Positions 1-9,730 of a DNA stretch of 64,000 nt are shown here, one piece after another (position 1 is the stretch's first letter; the number at the start of each line of letters is the position of its first letter). The notes under the pieces are model-generated. The model saw nothing but the letters and a program-made list of their open reading frames with translations, did no database searches and was not told the origin of the DNA. Made by a program: the position numbers and the translations under genes. The stretch is from Tridacna crocea (lineage: Eukaryota > Mollusca > Bivalvia > Cardiida > Cardiidae), in assembly GCA_943736015.1 (NCBI GenBank), contig OX031072.1, positions 996,501 to 1,060,500 of the forward strand, in the 5' to 3' direction.

Positions 1-57
1 CAAAAGGCTCCTATCCCTGGGTCTTTAAAAGTCAGCTTTGGGTGGTAAAGGGTAAAC
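1..57 (+). mobile_element. Family A hairpin MITE, right end only (cut by window edge)
   Basis: The window opens inside a plus-oriented family A element. The visible part is the arm after the hairpin (AAAAGGCTCCTATCCCTGGG) and the terminal GGTAAAGGGTAAAC, a decayed GGTAAAGGGTTAA. Confidence 0.75.
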
Positions 58-275
58 CAAACGATAACATTCTTAAATAATTCTTAAGCGATTTCCAGAC
101 AACGAAAAACATCTGCTTCAAAATAAAAAAAAATTGTTTTTGGAAAGGTTGAAAACATTATGGGAAAAGAAGAAAATGCTGGCTACCAATATTATCTCTT
201 CTTGCCTCAATGTTTTCAAAAGGCTCCTCTTTAAGGGGTCGTTAAAACTCGATATTGTTTGGGAAAAGGTTGAAA
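58..275 (+). mobile_element. Family A MITE, diverged
   Basis: A decayed hairpin lies at about 149-217 (GAAAACATTATGGGAAAAGA on the left, CCTCAATGTTTTC on the right). It is followed by the usual AAAAGGCTCCT arm and the end TTTGGGAAAAGGTTGAA. The left arm is only weakly recognisable. Confidence 0.6.
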
Positions 276-747
276 AGCTTCCAATTCACGAACTGATCTC
301 TTTCAATGCTAAAGATTACATGGCTTCCATGTCGAGTTAGAAGACTTTCATTTGTGCAGGATAAAAGTCTTAGCCTTGAATTCAGATAATAATCTAAGTT
401 GTGATTATTCCGTACTTCTGTCCTGGATTTCAACGGAATTAGAAGCGCAGAAAATTCCCTTGTTTTTTTTTTTTAAATGAACTTTCCATTTTTTTCTTGT
501 GACAAACTAATTATGCAAATAGTTCGTGTTACAAAATGGCGTTGCAGATCTAACTTTTACAGCGCCAGAACATTACGTTGTGACAGTAATTAGTTCTGCA
601 TTTCCGGTTAAATACAATATTTACATTAGCCGGCTAAAAATAGTATCATAAGAGTCAATGTCGATAATGACAAACGTTATGTAATCTCTGGTTGCATTAT
701 TTAACTGAAAAAAAAAAAATTTCAGCACATTCTTCGACTGTTTCCGT
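276..747. other. No feature recognised
   Basis: AT-rich sequence with short homopolymer runs. I see no repeat boundary, coding signal or RNA structure in it. Confidence 0.5.
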
Positions 748-974
748 TTAACCCATTACCACACAATCCCTACTTTTGATGACCCTCAGAAAGAAGCCTT
801 TAGAAAACATTGTGGGAAAAGGAGAAAATGCTGGTAACCAGCATTTTCTCCTTTCCCCACAATGTTTTCTACCCTTCACAAAACAAATTTCAAATTTTAT
901 ATCACTTTTATTTTGTTGCCTGCAAATGCTTTCAATTTGGACGTCTAAAATTATATCGTCTGGTAATGAGTTAA
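748..974 (-). mobile_element. Family A MITE, complete
   Basis: TTAA is present at 748-751 and 971-974. The outer end reads CCCATTACCACACAATCCC. The hairpin at about 806-874 is almost intact, with a GGTAACC centre. The distal arm ends GTCTGGTAATGAGTTAA. The 227-bp length is typical of the family. Confidence 0.92.
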
Positions 975-1154
975 ACCCGTTATATGTAGTTTTACCTTGG
1001 TCACACAGAACATTATTATAATTATTTAAATAGCCTTGCGACTTTGGAAATTGGGACTTACCAAAGTATGGTTCGACGAATATGAAGGTATGTAAGTTAA
1101 AGAAAAGAAGCCATGGTTTGGCAAAAGGGGGAGGGAGGAAAAGAAGAAGGGCGG

Positions 1155-1400
1155 GGGGTAAATACATCTCCGGATGCATTTTACCAAACATGTTATAAAA
1201 AATGTGGATCCATAAAATCTAAATTATCTAACAGTCAATTAAATCATGAGATTAAATGGTCCTTGAACAAGACGAAAATTGATATATGTCAAAAAGTTTC
1301 GACACATGTCAGACTGCGCGGACTGCGCAGGCTGACATGAGTCGATACTTTTTGCAGATGTATTAAACCCCCTTTTCACAGAGCATGGCTCAAATATTAA
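1155..1400. mobile_element. Family C palindrome element
   Basis: The core at about 1290-1356 pairs AAAAAGTTTCGACACATGTC with GACATGAGTCGATACTTTTT around GACTGCGCGGACTGCGCAGG. The flanks (GGATCCATAAAAT.. before, CCCCTTTTCACAGAGCATGG after) recur around other C cores, at about 20.2 and 46.5 kb. The element is therefore about 240 bp long, not just the palindrome. Confidence 0.75.
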
Positions 1401-2135
1401 AGGGGGCCCTTCAGATTTTGGGAAGAAAATTTTGTCAAAATACAAAAACATTATCCTTATACTCCCAAAGCCTTTTAATATTTTCATTCATAAAACCCAA
1501 GTAATCGAAAACCATCCGACGACAAGAAGAATTAGAGATTTACTGCGGCCCAGGTCGACATCGACGGGAAACACAGTCTGTTTTACATGAGCAACTTGTT
1601 CATTTACATGCCGAAAATATACAGACGAAGCTTCAAACATAGCGTCCGAAGAAAACATTATGGAAAATAATTACATGTTTGTTATGTTATGGAATTTTGG
1701 AATTTAAGCGTCACATGTCACGTGCAATTCACTTGACATTATCACAATGCTTTTTTTTTTTAATTTCTGGCGCGAAATTTAAAAATACCTTAAGAGGCTA
1801 CTAGCTTTTAAAGGGAACACCATCATGTTTTATTTGTGATTTCATGATTCTTTTTTATTATTGATGCTTTTTTTTTCATATAAATTTCAGTGATATATAT
1901 ATCTCACCTTGGTGAGATGTGAAAAATCAAAATACCCACCTTTAAAGTTAAGCAAGAGAAATGAAGCCTATTTTCTGGAGGCAATATACTCAACAGAAAT
2001 AACTGAGAAAAAGGTGAAGATATAGCAAACTTTAGTGATAGCACGTCACGCAATTCAACCCTTAAGCTGTCATCTTCAAATGCATTGTGCCGTGTGCAAA
2101 ACATATCAACTCTCATCATAAAAGGCGCAATATTA
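1401..2135. other. No feature recognised
   Basis: Low-complexity AT-rich DNA with several T runs. No gene or repeat boundary was identified. Confidence 0.45.
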
Positions 2136-2230
2136 AACGCGTTTGCAGGCAGTGTATATCAAAGATCAGACTGAACAAAACTCGCAGTCTGATCTTGGAT
2201 CTACACTGTCTGATATTTTCTCACGAATTT
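2136..2230. mobile_element. Family B palindrome, partial
   Basis: The GATC dyad at about 2151-2213 (AGTGTATATCAAAGATCAGA against TCTGATCTTGGATCTACACT) has a decayed centre. No TTAA-ended flanks are clear. Confidence 0.7.
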
Positions 2231-2432
2231 TCGTCAAAGTAGGCAAAAACCTGTATTTTTTTATTATAACCGAGTGACACACAAATTCTCACTATCGTTG
2301 ATGTTCTCTATGGAGTGATATGATAGACTGTGTCTTGAGGTTTTGTATTGTATCATTTTGACAGCTGCGACTGATTAGTTTCCACATTAAAGTATTAAAT
2401 GGGGCATTTTCTTGTTCAGCAACAACATTTTT

Positions 2433-3157
2433 TTAAAACCCATTACTACACAATCCCTACTTTTGACAACCCTGAGAGAGAAGCATTTTAGAATAGAATA
2501 GAATGAATAGCATTTTAAGGCTCGTCGACAACTTAGGTCATATTGGGCGCACTTACTTAGTAAACAATAATGCCAGGTGAAAATAACATACATGTGCAAC
2601 AACATAAGACAAACATGATAAATGAGGAATGGATGAAACACAAAATGATGCCCCTTTTGTCGCCTTTTACGACATGCATGCTGTCACTTTTGTTCCGCCA
2701 GATGAAGTGGTAGATATGACGAACGCGGGACTGTAGTGGTTTATTCTTATACCCCCGATTAAACCACAAGGGGTCCCACAAGCCAATTGATTCCCATTCC
2801 AAACCTTATTTACATCGAGAAAAAAATATAGGATTTGGAATAAGAACTATCCAGCCTGCAGCAATCCTACGAATAACGAGGAAAGCAGCCGTTTGTCTCT
2901 AATTTTAGCGGCCTTCTACGAGGTCCTATTCTATACAGTAAAAAAAAAACCGGGACCCCACGGGGAAGAAGCATTTTAAAAAACTTTGTGGAAATAGGAG
3001 AAAATGCTGGTAACCAGCATTTTCTCCTTTTCCCACAATGTTTTCTACTCTTCACAAAACAAATTAAATTTCAAACGTTCAGTCATTTTTATTTTGTCGT
3101 CTGCAAATGCTGCTGATTTGGACAAACCTAAAATATTGTCGTTTGGTAATGAGTTAA
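2433..3157 (-). mobile_element. Family A MITE split by a retroposon
   Basis: The outer arm (CCCATTACTACACAATCCC) runs to 2490. The rest resumes at 2967, with the hairpin at about 2979-3053 and the end GTTTGGTAATGAGTTAA at 3157. The two halves join without loss if the insert and one copy of the 12-bp repeat AGAAGCATTTTA are removed. Confidence 0.9.
2491..2966 (-). mobile_element. Non-LTR-type retroposon (SINE or truncated LINE) with 12-bp target duplication
   Basis: This 476-bp insert is flanked by AGAAGCATTTTA at 2479-2490 and 2967-2978. Its 3' end, read on the minus strand, is a tail of short AT-rich units (CTATTC repeats, 2491-2510), as in non-LTR elements. It contains GTCGCCTTTTACGACATGCA and a block ending ACAAGGGGTCC that I remember from bivalve retroposons. 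No coding frame is preserved and the family is not identified. Confidence 0.7.
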
Positions 3158-3174
3158 ATAAGAGCACTGCATGC

Positions 3175-3226
3175 GGGTGCCAAAAGGATCGTCAAAAGTA
3201 TGGATTTTGTCGTAATGGGTTAAATA
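3175..3226 (+). mobile_element. Family A end fragment
   Basis: The right end only: GATCGTCAAAAGTATGG and GTAATGGGTTAA. It lies just after the complete copy and is probably what remains of a second, adjacent insertion. Confidence 0.55.
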
Positions 3227-3535
3227 AATACATGTAGATTGATTTTGAGTGATTCTTGTGGAATATTCCAAGTGGAATAAGGGGTATAACTATTCATAAA
3301 ATATTTCAATGGTTACTTGCCCAAGTTTAGCTTAGGTTCCAGCTCTTTTTTTTTTTTATATGTTCGGACTTAACTTTTGACAAAGTAACGTCCAAATATG
3401 GCAAGCATGCTTGTATTACCTATAGCATACTGAGTCCTGGCCATATAAATCGCTGACAGGTATAGTTTGTGAAAATGTGAGGAGGAGACAGAACATATTT
3501 TACTTCCTTTCAGAATTATAAGAATGTTTTATTAT

Positions 3536-3754
3536 TTAACTCTTATTCTGCTATAAAACTAAAATGATTTTTCTTTTCAAAGTTGATAGAACCCCCCCCC
3601 CAAATATCGCTATTTCAAAATTATGTTTTAGGCAAAATGCCTCCTTATCGGACAGTGTAGATCCAAGATCAGACTGCATGTTTTGTGCAGTCTAATCTTG
3701 ATCTACACTATCGATGAAAGGTCAGCGAGTCACGCTTAGCAGCCAAAAGGTTAA
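3536..3754 (-). mobile_element. Family B MITE, complete
   Basis: TTAA occurs at 3536-3539 and 3751-3754. The GATC palindrome lies at about 3650-3712. The outer end, read on the minus strand, is TTAACCTTTTGGCTGCTAAG. A C run at about 3591-3601 interrupts the long arm. Its right TTAA is also the left TTAA of the next family A element. Confidence 0.88.
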
Positions 3755-3985
3755 CCCATTACCACACAATCCCTACTTTTGACGCCCCTGAGAAAGAAGC
3801 CATTAGAAAACATCGTGGGAAAAGGAGAAAATGCTGGTAACCAGCATTTTCTCCTTTTCCCACAATGTTTTCTACAGTTCACAAAACAAATTTCAGTCAG
3901 TCATTTTCAGTCACTTTTATTTTGTCGTCTGCAAATGCTTTCGATTTGGACAAACCTTAAACTTTGTCGTTTGGTAATGAATTAA
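3751..3985 (-). mobile_element. Family A MITE, complete, sharing TTAA with B
   Basis: TTAA at 3751-3754 and 3982-3985, with an intact hairpin at about 3807-3873. The distal arm contains TTTTGTCGTCTGCAAATGC. It abuts the B element with one common TTAA. Confidence 0.92.
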
Positions 3986-4382
3986 TCAATAGAACAACAA
4001 TGAACTATAAAGCAGACAACATTAAGATATCACTGGATTGGATTTCATTCATCGAGCATCTGTCTTTAGCCCTTCAGCAACAGATTCCGTGTAATAATGA
4101 CCCCCGAGGGAAATTTTATGGTAAACATCGTGAAACAACGAATGGATAACCTCAGAAAGGAAAATACAAAGATTATAATTCTTTAACCCTCTCCCAAACA
4201 ATCCCTGGTTTTTATGGGTCTGGAGTAGTAGCCTTTTGAAAACATTGTGGGAAAAGGAGAAAATGCTGGTAACCAGCATTTTCTCCTTTTCCCACAATGT
4301 TTTCTACCCTATCATAGACAGAAATCATCTTTTTAGCAAGAGTTGAATTGTCGTCTGCAGATGCTTTCAGTTCGGTCTAGTC

Positions 4383-4582
4383 TCTTACGAACGAAGTCCG
4401 TAACAAAGAAACAAATGCATGGCAGAAATAAGGATCGGAGCGGGATTCGAACTCCGAACTCCCGGACGCAAAGCCAATACCCTAACCACTGAGCCAAAGA
4501 GATATCTCCCTGACGCAGTAGCCAGGTATTGTATTTAAATCGGGAGTATATGCCATGCAGGAAGGAGTGGTCTCCCGTAACA
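4383..4582 (-). repeat. 3' LTR of the miniature element
   Basis: 200 bp, from TGTTACGGGAGACC to CGTTCGTAAGA on the minus strand. It is identical to the other LTR except for an 8-bp length difference. It contains a tRNA-like segment with an A-box-like TGGCTCAGTGGTTAGGG (4480-4496) and a B-box AGTTCGAATCC (4443-4453), about 43 nt apart as in tRNA genes. Confidence 0.85.
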
Positions 4583-4698
4583 CACCCCCTCTTAAAGTCA
4601 TCATTTATTGATGACTCAAAGCCTTATTAGGCAGGAAGTCCGATTTTGGACAACAAATGGGATTAATGGCTCAATGGCCAATCCCGGACGAGCCCCCA

Positions 4699-4906
4699 TC
4701 TTACGAACGAAGTCCGTAACAAAGAAACAAATGAATAAATGCATGGCAGAAATAAGGATCGGAGCGGGATTCGAACTCCGAACTCCCGGACGCAAAGCCA
4801 ATACCCTAACCACTGAGCCAAAGAGATATCTCCCTGACGCAGTAGCCAGGTATTGTATTTAAATCGGGAGTATATGCCATGCAGGAAGGAGTGGTCTCCC
4901 GTAACA
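4699..4906 (-). repeat. 5' LTR of the miniature element
   Basis: 208 bp. It differs from its partner only by 8 extra bases in ACAAATGAATAAATGCATGG. It carries the same tRNA-like A and B boxes. A TTTAAATA motif upstream of the A box could serve as a pol II TATA element (inference). Confidence 0.85.
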
Positions 4907-4939
4907 AGTCCAAAAGTTTGTCGTTTGGGAAAGGGTTAA

Positions 4940-5384
4940 GTTGGATAATTTTAATGATGAGTAGCTTGTTAAAGGCCAAACAGCGGCCAAAAAACAATGC
5001 ATGTATTAAAATGCACGGAGTTTAGATCATACCATTTAAAAGTATAGAAAATATTGTGGAGTTGACAATGTGCTATTATTTGGTCGGTCCAAGTGTTAGT
5101 TACTGGAAGGGAAATAAATTTCAAAATCGGGCAAAAAGTAAACAAAAGAAAGAGGAACCTGGCAACTTGAAACCTAGTTGATTACTATTTCCCCCCCCCC
5201 CCCCCCCCATTTGACCAGCCGTACAACAATAGCAAAATATCGTCGTTACAAGATTTCTGCACTTTGTTTTTCAGCTACTGTGCCTTTAAAATACTTTTAC
5301 CCTTAGCCGCAGAATTTTGTATGAGTGTAAAATGATCAATAACACGCTTTCATTTGATAGCCACGTATTCCAACAGGCAAAGTG
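4940..5384. other. No gene; C homopolymer
   Basis: Unannotated AT-rich DNA containing a run of about 18 C (5191-5208). No other structure was recognised. Confidence 0.5.
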
Positions 5385-5875
5385 GCGTCATTTCTGGTAA
5401 TACGAAAATAGAAGGAATTTCCGATCGCAAAACGACAATCCTTTCAAACGTCAAAATTGTAGCCAGCAACGCAAGAAATACTACAATGCCATATTTTTTT
5501 CTGGCCTCATAAAAACAGAAGGAGTTCCATCTATAAAAACGTCATGGTAATTCGAAATGAGTTCCCAACAGCAAATCTAACATCTATTCAAACGTCAAAA
5601 CTGCATTCAACAACGTAACAAACACTTGAAATGACATCGTATCTGATCTCGTACAGAACGGTATTCCCAATTATAAAACGACAATCTGTTCAAACCTTAA
5701 ACCTGCATTCATCTATTCAAACCTTAAACCTGCATTCAACAACGTAACAAATTTTAAAATGACGTCACATCTGATCTCATGAAAATGGAAGTTCCCGATA
5801 GCAAGTAGATCATCTATTCCAGCCTCAAAACTATATTCAACAACGTAACAAACACTTTAAAGGCGTCATATACAT
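5385..5875. repeat. Degenerate tandem repeat, unit roughly 100-145 bp
   Basis: The phrase TTCAACAACGTAACAAACAC recurs in variants near 5465, 5607, 5736 and 5833. Each is followed by AAATGAC.TC..ATCTGATCTC and a TTCCCGAT.GCAA segment. At about 5710-5735 a 27-bp piece (CATTCATCTATTCAAACC) is locally duplicated. Confidence 0.65.
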
Positions 5876-6565
5876 TTATGCATACCTTTGAATTTCAACA
5901 TCATTTCACTTATCACGGTCAGTTTAACTTTAAAATGTTGCCCGGAGTTTCCTTTACCAGTGCATTACAGTATTTTGCACTGCATTCTTTCAGAACCATT
6001 GGAAGAAAGGGTGGGGGGGGGGGGGGGGGGGCAGAGGAGGGGGAAAGGGGGGCTAGAAGGCGACGTCGCGTATCAGTGGACAAAAAAGACAAATCCACTG
6101 TCAACTGATAGTTCTGAAATTTGCCCGAATGCGCATTTACATTATTAATAGGCGCATTTGATATGTCGATTAGCGCAAATGGAATTATTCGGTCGTTAGA
6201 ACCAGAAATTAAAATACGGTCCCGGTGGGAACTACTTTCGTCACGCAAGCTTAAGATCTTCGTATCAATGCGCTAAAAGATCCCTTGTTCAATTGCAGCG
6301 GTCGATGTGTCGATTTTATCTATTATGCATGACAGAAATTGAAACAAACTAACATACATGTATGAATTGCAACTTTTATATGCGTCACAGGTAATTTGCG
6401 CGGTCGAATATGCATATTGCATGTTTCCATGTCCCTAAACATTAGATTATTATGTAAAAAAAGGCTGTTTTGTAAACAGCTGAGATAAATAAGACATCAA
6501 GATTTCAGCTTGTGCAACCAGTGTATGAACGGGCTCTGAGAAAAAGAGAACTTTATACATCTGCA
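5876..6565. other. No gene; G homopolymer
   Basis: Contains a G-rich tract (6010-6050). Overlapping short frames here read low-complexity sequence and are not credible genes. Confidence 0.45.
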
Positions 6566-6634
6566 AAAAGCATCGATTCAGATCAGCCTGCGCAATCCGC
6601 GCAGGCTGACGTGAATCGATACTTTTTGCTATTT
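6566..6634. mobile_element. Family C palindrome
   Basis: AAAAAGCATCGATTCAGATC pairs with GACGTGAATCGATACTTTTT around CAGCCTGCGCAATCCGCGCA. Only the core is recognised. It lies directly before the duplicated palindromic unit. Confidence 0.75.
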
Positions 6635-7007
6635 AAGAAATAATCTTCTTTCTGTCGTGGTTTATCGTTTAATAAACCACAGTTGTGAGTTACGAGGCAC
6701 AATAAATAATCCACGAGGGCGATAGCCCGAGTGGTTTATTCATTGCGCCTCGTAACCCACTACGTAGGTTATTGAACGATTAACCACGACAGAAAGGATA
6801 TTATTTCGATTCTTACAAAGTCATTTCTTAAAGAAAGGAAAACAAGTTTAAACGCGGATGAAGATTAAATATGTTCCATTGAAAAACTCTCTCATTGCAT
6901 GACGTCACTCGATATAGAATGACGTCACTCTACATGGTTTGTCGCAGATTTTACCATGCTTTCTTTGCACTGTGTTTATAGAGCCGAATTCACGTGCAAT
7001 GATAGAA
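6633..7007. repeat. Palindromic repeat unit, copy 1 (of 2)
   Basis: The first of two tandem copies. A long imperfect inverted repeat (CTTTCTGTCGTGG near 6649 against CCACGACAGAAAG near 6784) encloses a second dyad (AATAAACCAC.., ATAATCCACGAGGGCGATAG). It is followed by two TGACGTCA octamers at 6900-6907 and 6920-6927. The inner dyads suggest a fold-back element. Confidence 0.8.
6900..6928. promoter_or_regulatory. Paired CRE-like TGACGTCA sites (repeat-borne)
   Basis: Two perfect TGACGTCAC sites 20 bp apart match the CREB/ATF consensus. The same pair occurs in the neighbouring repeat copy. No adjacent gene or transcription start is visible, so function is not shown. Confidence 0.35.
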
Positions 7008-7390
7008 TTAAGAAATAATCTTCTTTCTATCGTGGTATATCGTTCAATAAACCACAGTTGTGAGTTATGAGGCACAATAAATAATCCACGAGGGCGATAG
7101 CCCGAGTGGTTTATTCATTGTGCCTCATAACTCACAACGTGGTTAATTGAACGATATAGATCTACCACGATAGAAAGAATATTATTTCGATTCTAACATG
7201 GTCAATTCTTAATTACAGGAAAACAAGTTCAAACTTAAGAGTAAAAACGCGGATGAAGATATGAATAACCCACTCAGTGATTGACGTCACTCGATAAAGA
7301 ATGACGTCACTCAGCGTGGATTGTCGCAGATTTTACCACATTTTCCTTGCACTGTGTTTATAGAGCTGAATTCACGTGCAATGTTAGAAT
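7008..7390. repeat. Palindromic repeat unit, copy 2 (of 2)
   Basis: Tandem duplicate of the preceding unit, from TTAAGAAATAATCTTC to GAATTCACGTGCAATG. The arms CTTTCTATCGTGG / CCACGATAGAAAG differ from copy 1 by one compensated base. TGACGTCA occurs at 7282-7289 and 7302-7309. Confidence 0.8.
7282..7310. promoter_or_regulatory. Paired CRE-like TGACGTCA sites, second copy
   Basis: Same spacing and sequence as the pair at 6900-6928, carried by the second repeat unit. Confidence 0.35.
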
Positions 7391-7655
7391 TGTGAATTTT
7401 CTGCATATTAAAGGACTGTTTTACATCATGATTCAGTTGGCTACAAGACAAAATGGATATTATGGATCCATAAATAATGTGTTGACTTGTGTGGTAACGG
7501 TGTTAGATCTACCATCCTTTCGCTTCTAGTGCAACATGAACTAAAATTTCTTAATCGTTGATAAATAAAGATTTGTACTGATATGATTCGTCGGTTTGCT
7601 TACAAACTAGATCTATTTGTAAACATTGATGCTTCAATCTCTCCTGGCTTCTTAT

Positions 7656-7887
7656 TTAACCATTTACCACACAATCCCTACTTTTGACGACCATGAGAAA
7701 GAAGCCATTAGAAAATATTGTGGGAAAAGGAGAAAATGCTGGTAGCCAGCATTTTCTCCTATTCCCACAATGTTTTCTACCCTTCCCAAATGAAATTTTA
7801 ATTTTTGATTCACATTTATGTTGTCCTCTGCAAATGCTTTCAAATAGGACTAGATCTAGTCCAAAATTTTGTCGTTTGCACTTGTTA
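7656..7887 (-). mobile_element. Family A MITE
   Basis: TTAA at 7656-7659 and an intact hairpin at about 7711-7779, with centre GGTAGCC. The distal end has decayed (GTCGTTTGCACTTGTTAG), so the second TTAA is lost. Confidence 0.88.
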
Positions 7888-8377
7888 GGACTATGGTCAG
7901 GTTACAAGTTCCTTTACATCCGAATAACAGCCATTTCACGCAAAAAGTCTAAAAAACCTTCCACAAAAATGACAGGAAATTAAAGGGGGTAGGGGCATCG
8001 GTTACTATCGGTTTCCATCGGTTACCTTCTTGACAAACGTGGGAGTTTTGAGAAATTTCATTATTCATCGATCTTTAGCTAAAAGTGTGTACTTGAATCT
8101 CTAATTGTCGTTGAGGCAAATATTAAATTGAAATTTAACTCGCAGAATCATATTCCCTAATGTAATTACCTTGACGCGGAAACACTCAAGCAGGAACGTT
8201 TTCCCTCAAAGAAAAGTTTATGGGTCGTGTAGAACGAGGGCCGATTGATTGATTTTTCATCTACTTATGAGGACTTCGACCATCTATGAGTACCCTGTGA
8301 CGCCTCTTGATCTATGAAAATCAATTCTATCTAATAACTAACTTAATCATGAGGTAGACAAATCCTACGACATGCAG

Positions 8378-8450
8378 TAGCAAAAAGTTTCGACTCAGAT
8401 CAGCCTGCGCAGTCCGCACAGGCTGATCTGGGTCTATACTTTTTGCAGAT
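8378..8450. mobile_element. Family C palindrome
   Basis: AAAAAGTTTCGACTCAGATC pairs with GATCTGGGTCTATACTTTTT around CAGCCTGCGCAGTCCGCACA. Confidence 0.8.
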
Positions 8451-8573
8451 ACTTTAAACCACATTTTCACACATACATTTTGAGACATACTATTTTAGTA
8501 ACAACCGCTCCTTTTCCGACGGTGAGGTGGATCAAAACTGAACTAACCTTTTAAAATCATCTATATGAGCATG

Positions 8574-8740
8574 TACTGATTGATTGTTTGTTGTTTAATA
8601 ATGTTCTCAAGATTTTTTCAGTTATTTCAGCGGCGGCCAGTGCATCTACCCATGCTTTCCTAGAGTTTCTTTTATACCAGTACTCCGCTCAATATTCTTT
8701 CAAAGCCAATGGCTGCTTTCCCACAAACATCGTTTGGCAG
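8574..8740 (-). mobile_element. SINE-1 copy, truncated
   Basis: On the plus strand it begins with the tail (TGATTGATTGT) and continues through GGCCAGTGCATCTACCCATG and TGGCTGCTTTCCCAC. It is then replaced by a B palindrome, so the tRNA-like head is missing. Confidence 0.7.
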
Positions 8741-8822
8741 CAAGATGCGGTTGGCGTGGATCTAAGATCAGATTGCACGTTCTATGCAGTCTGACCTTGA
8801 TCCACGCCATCTGCAAAAGGCC
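8741..8822. mobile_element. Family B palindrome
   Basis: GGCGTGGATCTAAGATCAGA pairs with TCTGACCTTGATCCACGCCA. It lies against the cut end of SINE-1, suggesting insertion or recombination there. Confidence 0.75.
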
Positions 8823-8895
8823 GTTTTTGTCGCCCGTACCGACGGACGGGATTAAAATCCAATACACAAGACCAACAGGCTGTAGTGATCACAGC

Positions 8896-8979
8896 ACTTT
8901 TATTGGAGCTATACGTTTACAAATAGAGATGGACTAAACTTTTATTGGAGCTATACCTTTACAAAGAGAGATGGACTAA
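8896..8979. repeat. 42-bp direct duplication
   Basis: ACTTTTATTGGAGCTATAC occurs at 8896 and 8938. The two 42-bp copies are adjacent and differ at two positions. Confidence 0.85.
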
Positions 8980-9130
8980 ACGGGCAGAGATCAACTTTTA
9001 GTTGCCGAATATTGGATTTAGCTGGAATGTTGGAATATTAATGAAAAAACGTAAGTTAAAAACTGTTTCATCCCATTTTTTTTTCATCTTTTATATATAT
9101 TTCACAAACTGCACCCTCGCTACAAATGTA

Positions 9131-9500
9131 TAATTCTTTAGCAAACGTCAAAATGTTAGACTGGTCCGAATTCAAAGCATTTGCAGACAACAAATACAAT
9201 GATGCTCAAATGTAGGGTAAATATCAGAAAAGGCAGAAAACAGTGTAGGAAAAAGAAAAACTATTTTTCAAACACCTTTCTTTCACCAGGGTCGTTAAAA
9301 CTTAGGAAGAAAACGTTGTGGTAAAAAGAAAAAATGTTTTTTATTTCGCTGGAATTTTGGAATATACCTTTGAAAGAGTAGAAACCAGCGGTAAGGAGAA
9401 ATGCTGGGTAACCAGCCGATTTCGTTTTCCTACATTTTTTTTTTTTCAAAATCTTCTACAGTTTTCAAATGTTTTCAATCTCCGAATTGAAAGACAAAAT
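9131..9500 (+). mobile_element. Family A remnants, heavily rearranged
   Basis: The left arm (AGACTGGTCCGAATTCAAAG, GCATTTGCAGACAACAAA) is followed by two broken hairpin-like segments near 9295-9345 and 9385-9440. At least two old copies seem to be fused. Confidence 0.55.
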
Positions 9501-9635
9501 GTTTCGCCTGGGCAGTCATCATAATTTTGGTTTGCCCAAAAAACCAAATCCATCATAATTTTGGTTTGTTCAAAAATGCAAGTAAAAAAATAGTATGCAG
9601 TAATACTAGATGACTTATGTGAACGGAGTAGCCTC

Positions 9636-9684
9636 AAAATCGGACTGCACTTTAAATGCAGTCTGATCTTTGATTAACAGTATA
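9636..9684. mobile_element. Family B core fragment
   Basis: Only the inner dyad remains: CGGACTGCACTTTAAATGCA followed by GTCTGATCTTTGATT. Confidence 0.6.
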
Positions 9685-9730
9685 TCACTTATTCTTTTAT
9701 CATAAACTGAGAAAAAGATAGACTCTATAA

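Larger units (their letters stand above)
4383..4906 (-). mobile_element. Miniature LTR retrotransposon (TRIM-like) with tRNA-like LTRs
   Basis: This 524-bp element reads on the minus strand. Two near-identical LTRs (4699-4906 as 5' LTR, 4383-4582 as 3' LTR) flank about 116 bp of internal DNA. Directly next to the 5' LTR is an 18-nt stretch (4681-4698) whose plus strand, ATCCCGGACGAGCCCCCA, equals a tRNA-Pro 3' end with CCA, so it is a canonical primer-binding site. A purine run (AAGAGGGGGTG, 4583-4593) precedes the 3' LTR. The 4-bp repeat AGTC (4379-4382, 4907-4910) is a plausible target duplication. There is no coding capacity, so movement would need enzymes from another element. The class assignment follows from structure alone; the autonomous partner is unknown. 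Confidence 0.85.
4183..4939 (-). mobile_element. Family A MITE split by a miniature LTR element
   Basis: TTAA at 4183-4186 and 4936-4939. The hairpin at about 4238-4304 is perfect. The distal arm breaks after GGTCTAGTC at 4382 and resumes at 4907 with AGTCCAAAAGTTTGTCG. An uninterrupted sister copy at 43499-43727 reads GGTCTAGTCCAAAAGTTTG across this join. Confidence 0.92.

Noticed and set aside
4434..4502. Functional tRNA gene inside the 3' LTR
   Set aside because: Promoter boxes are conserved, but the 5' acceptor strand is missing and the same sequence recurs in the other LTR.
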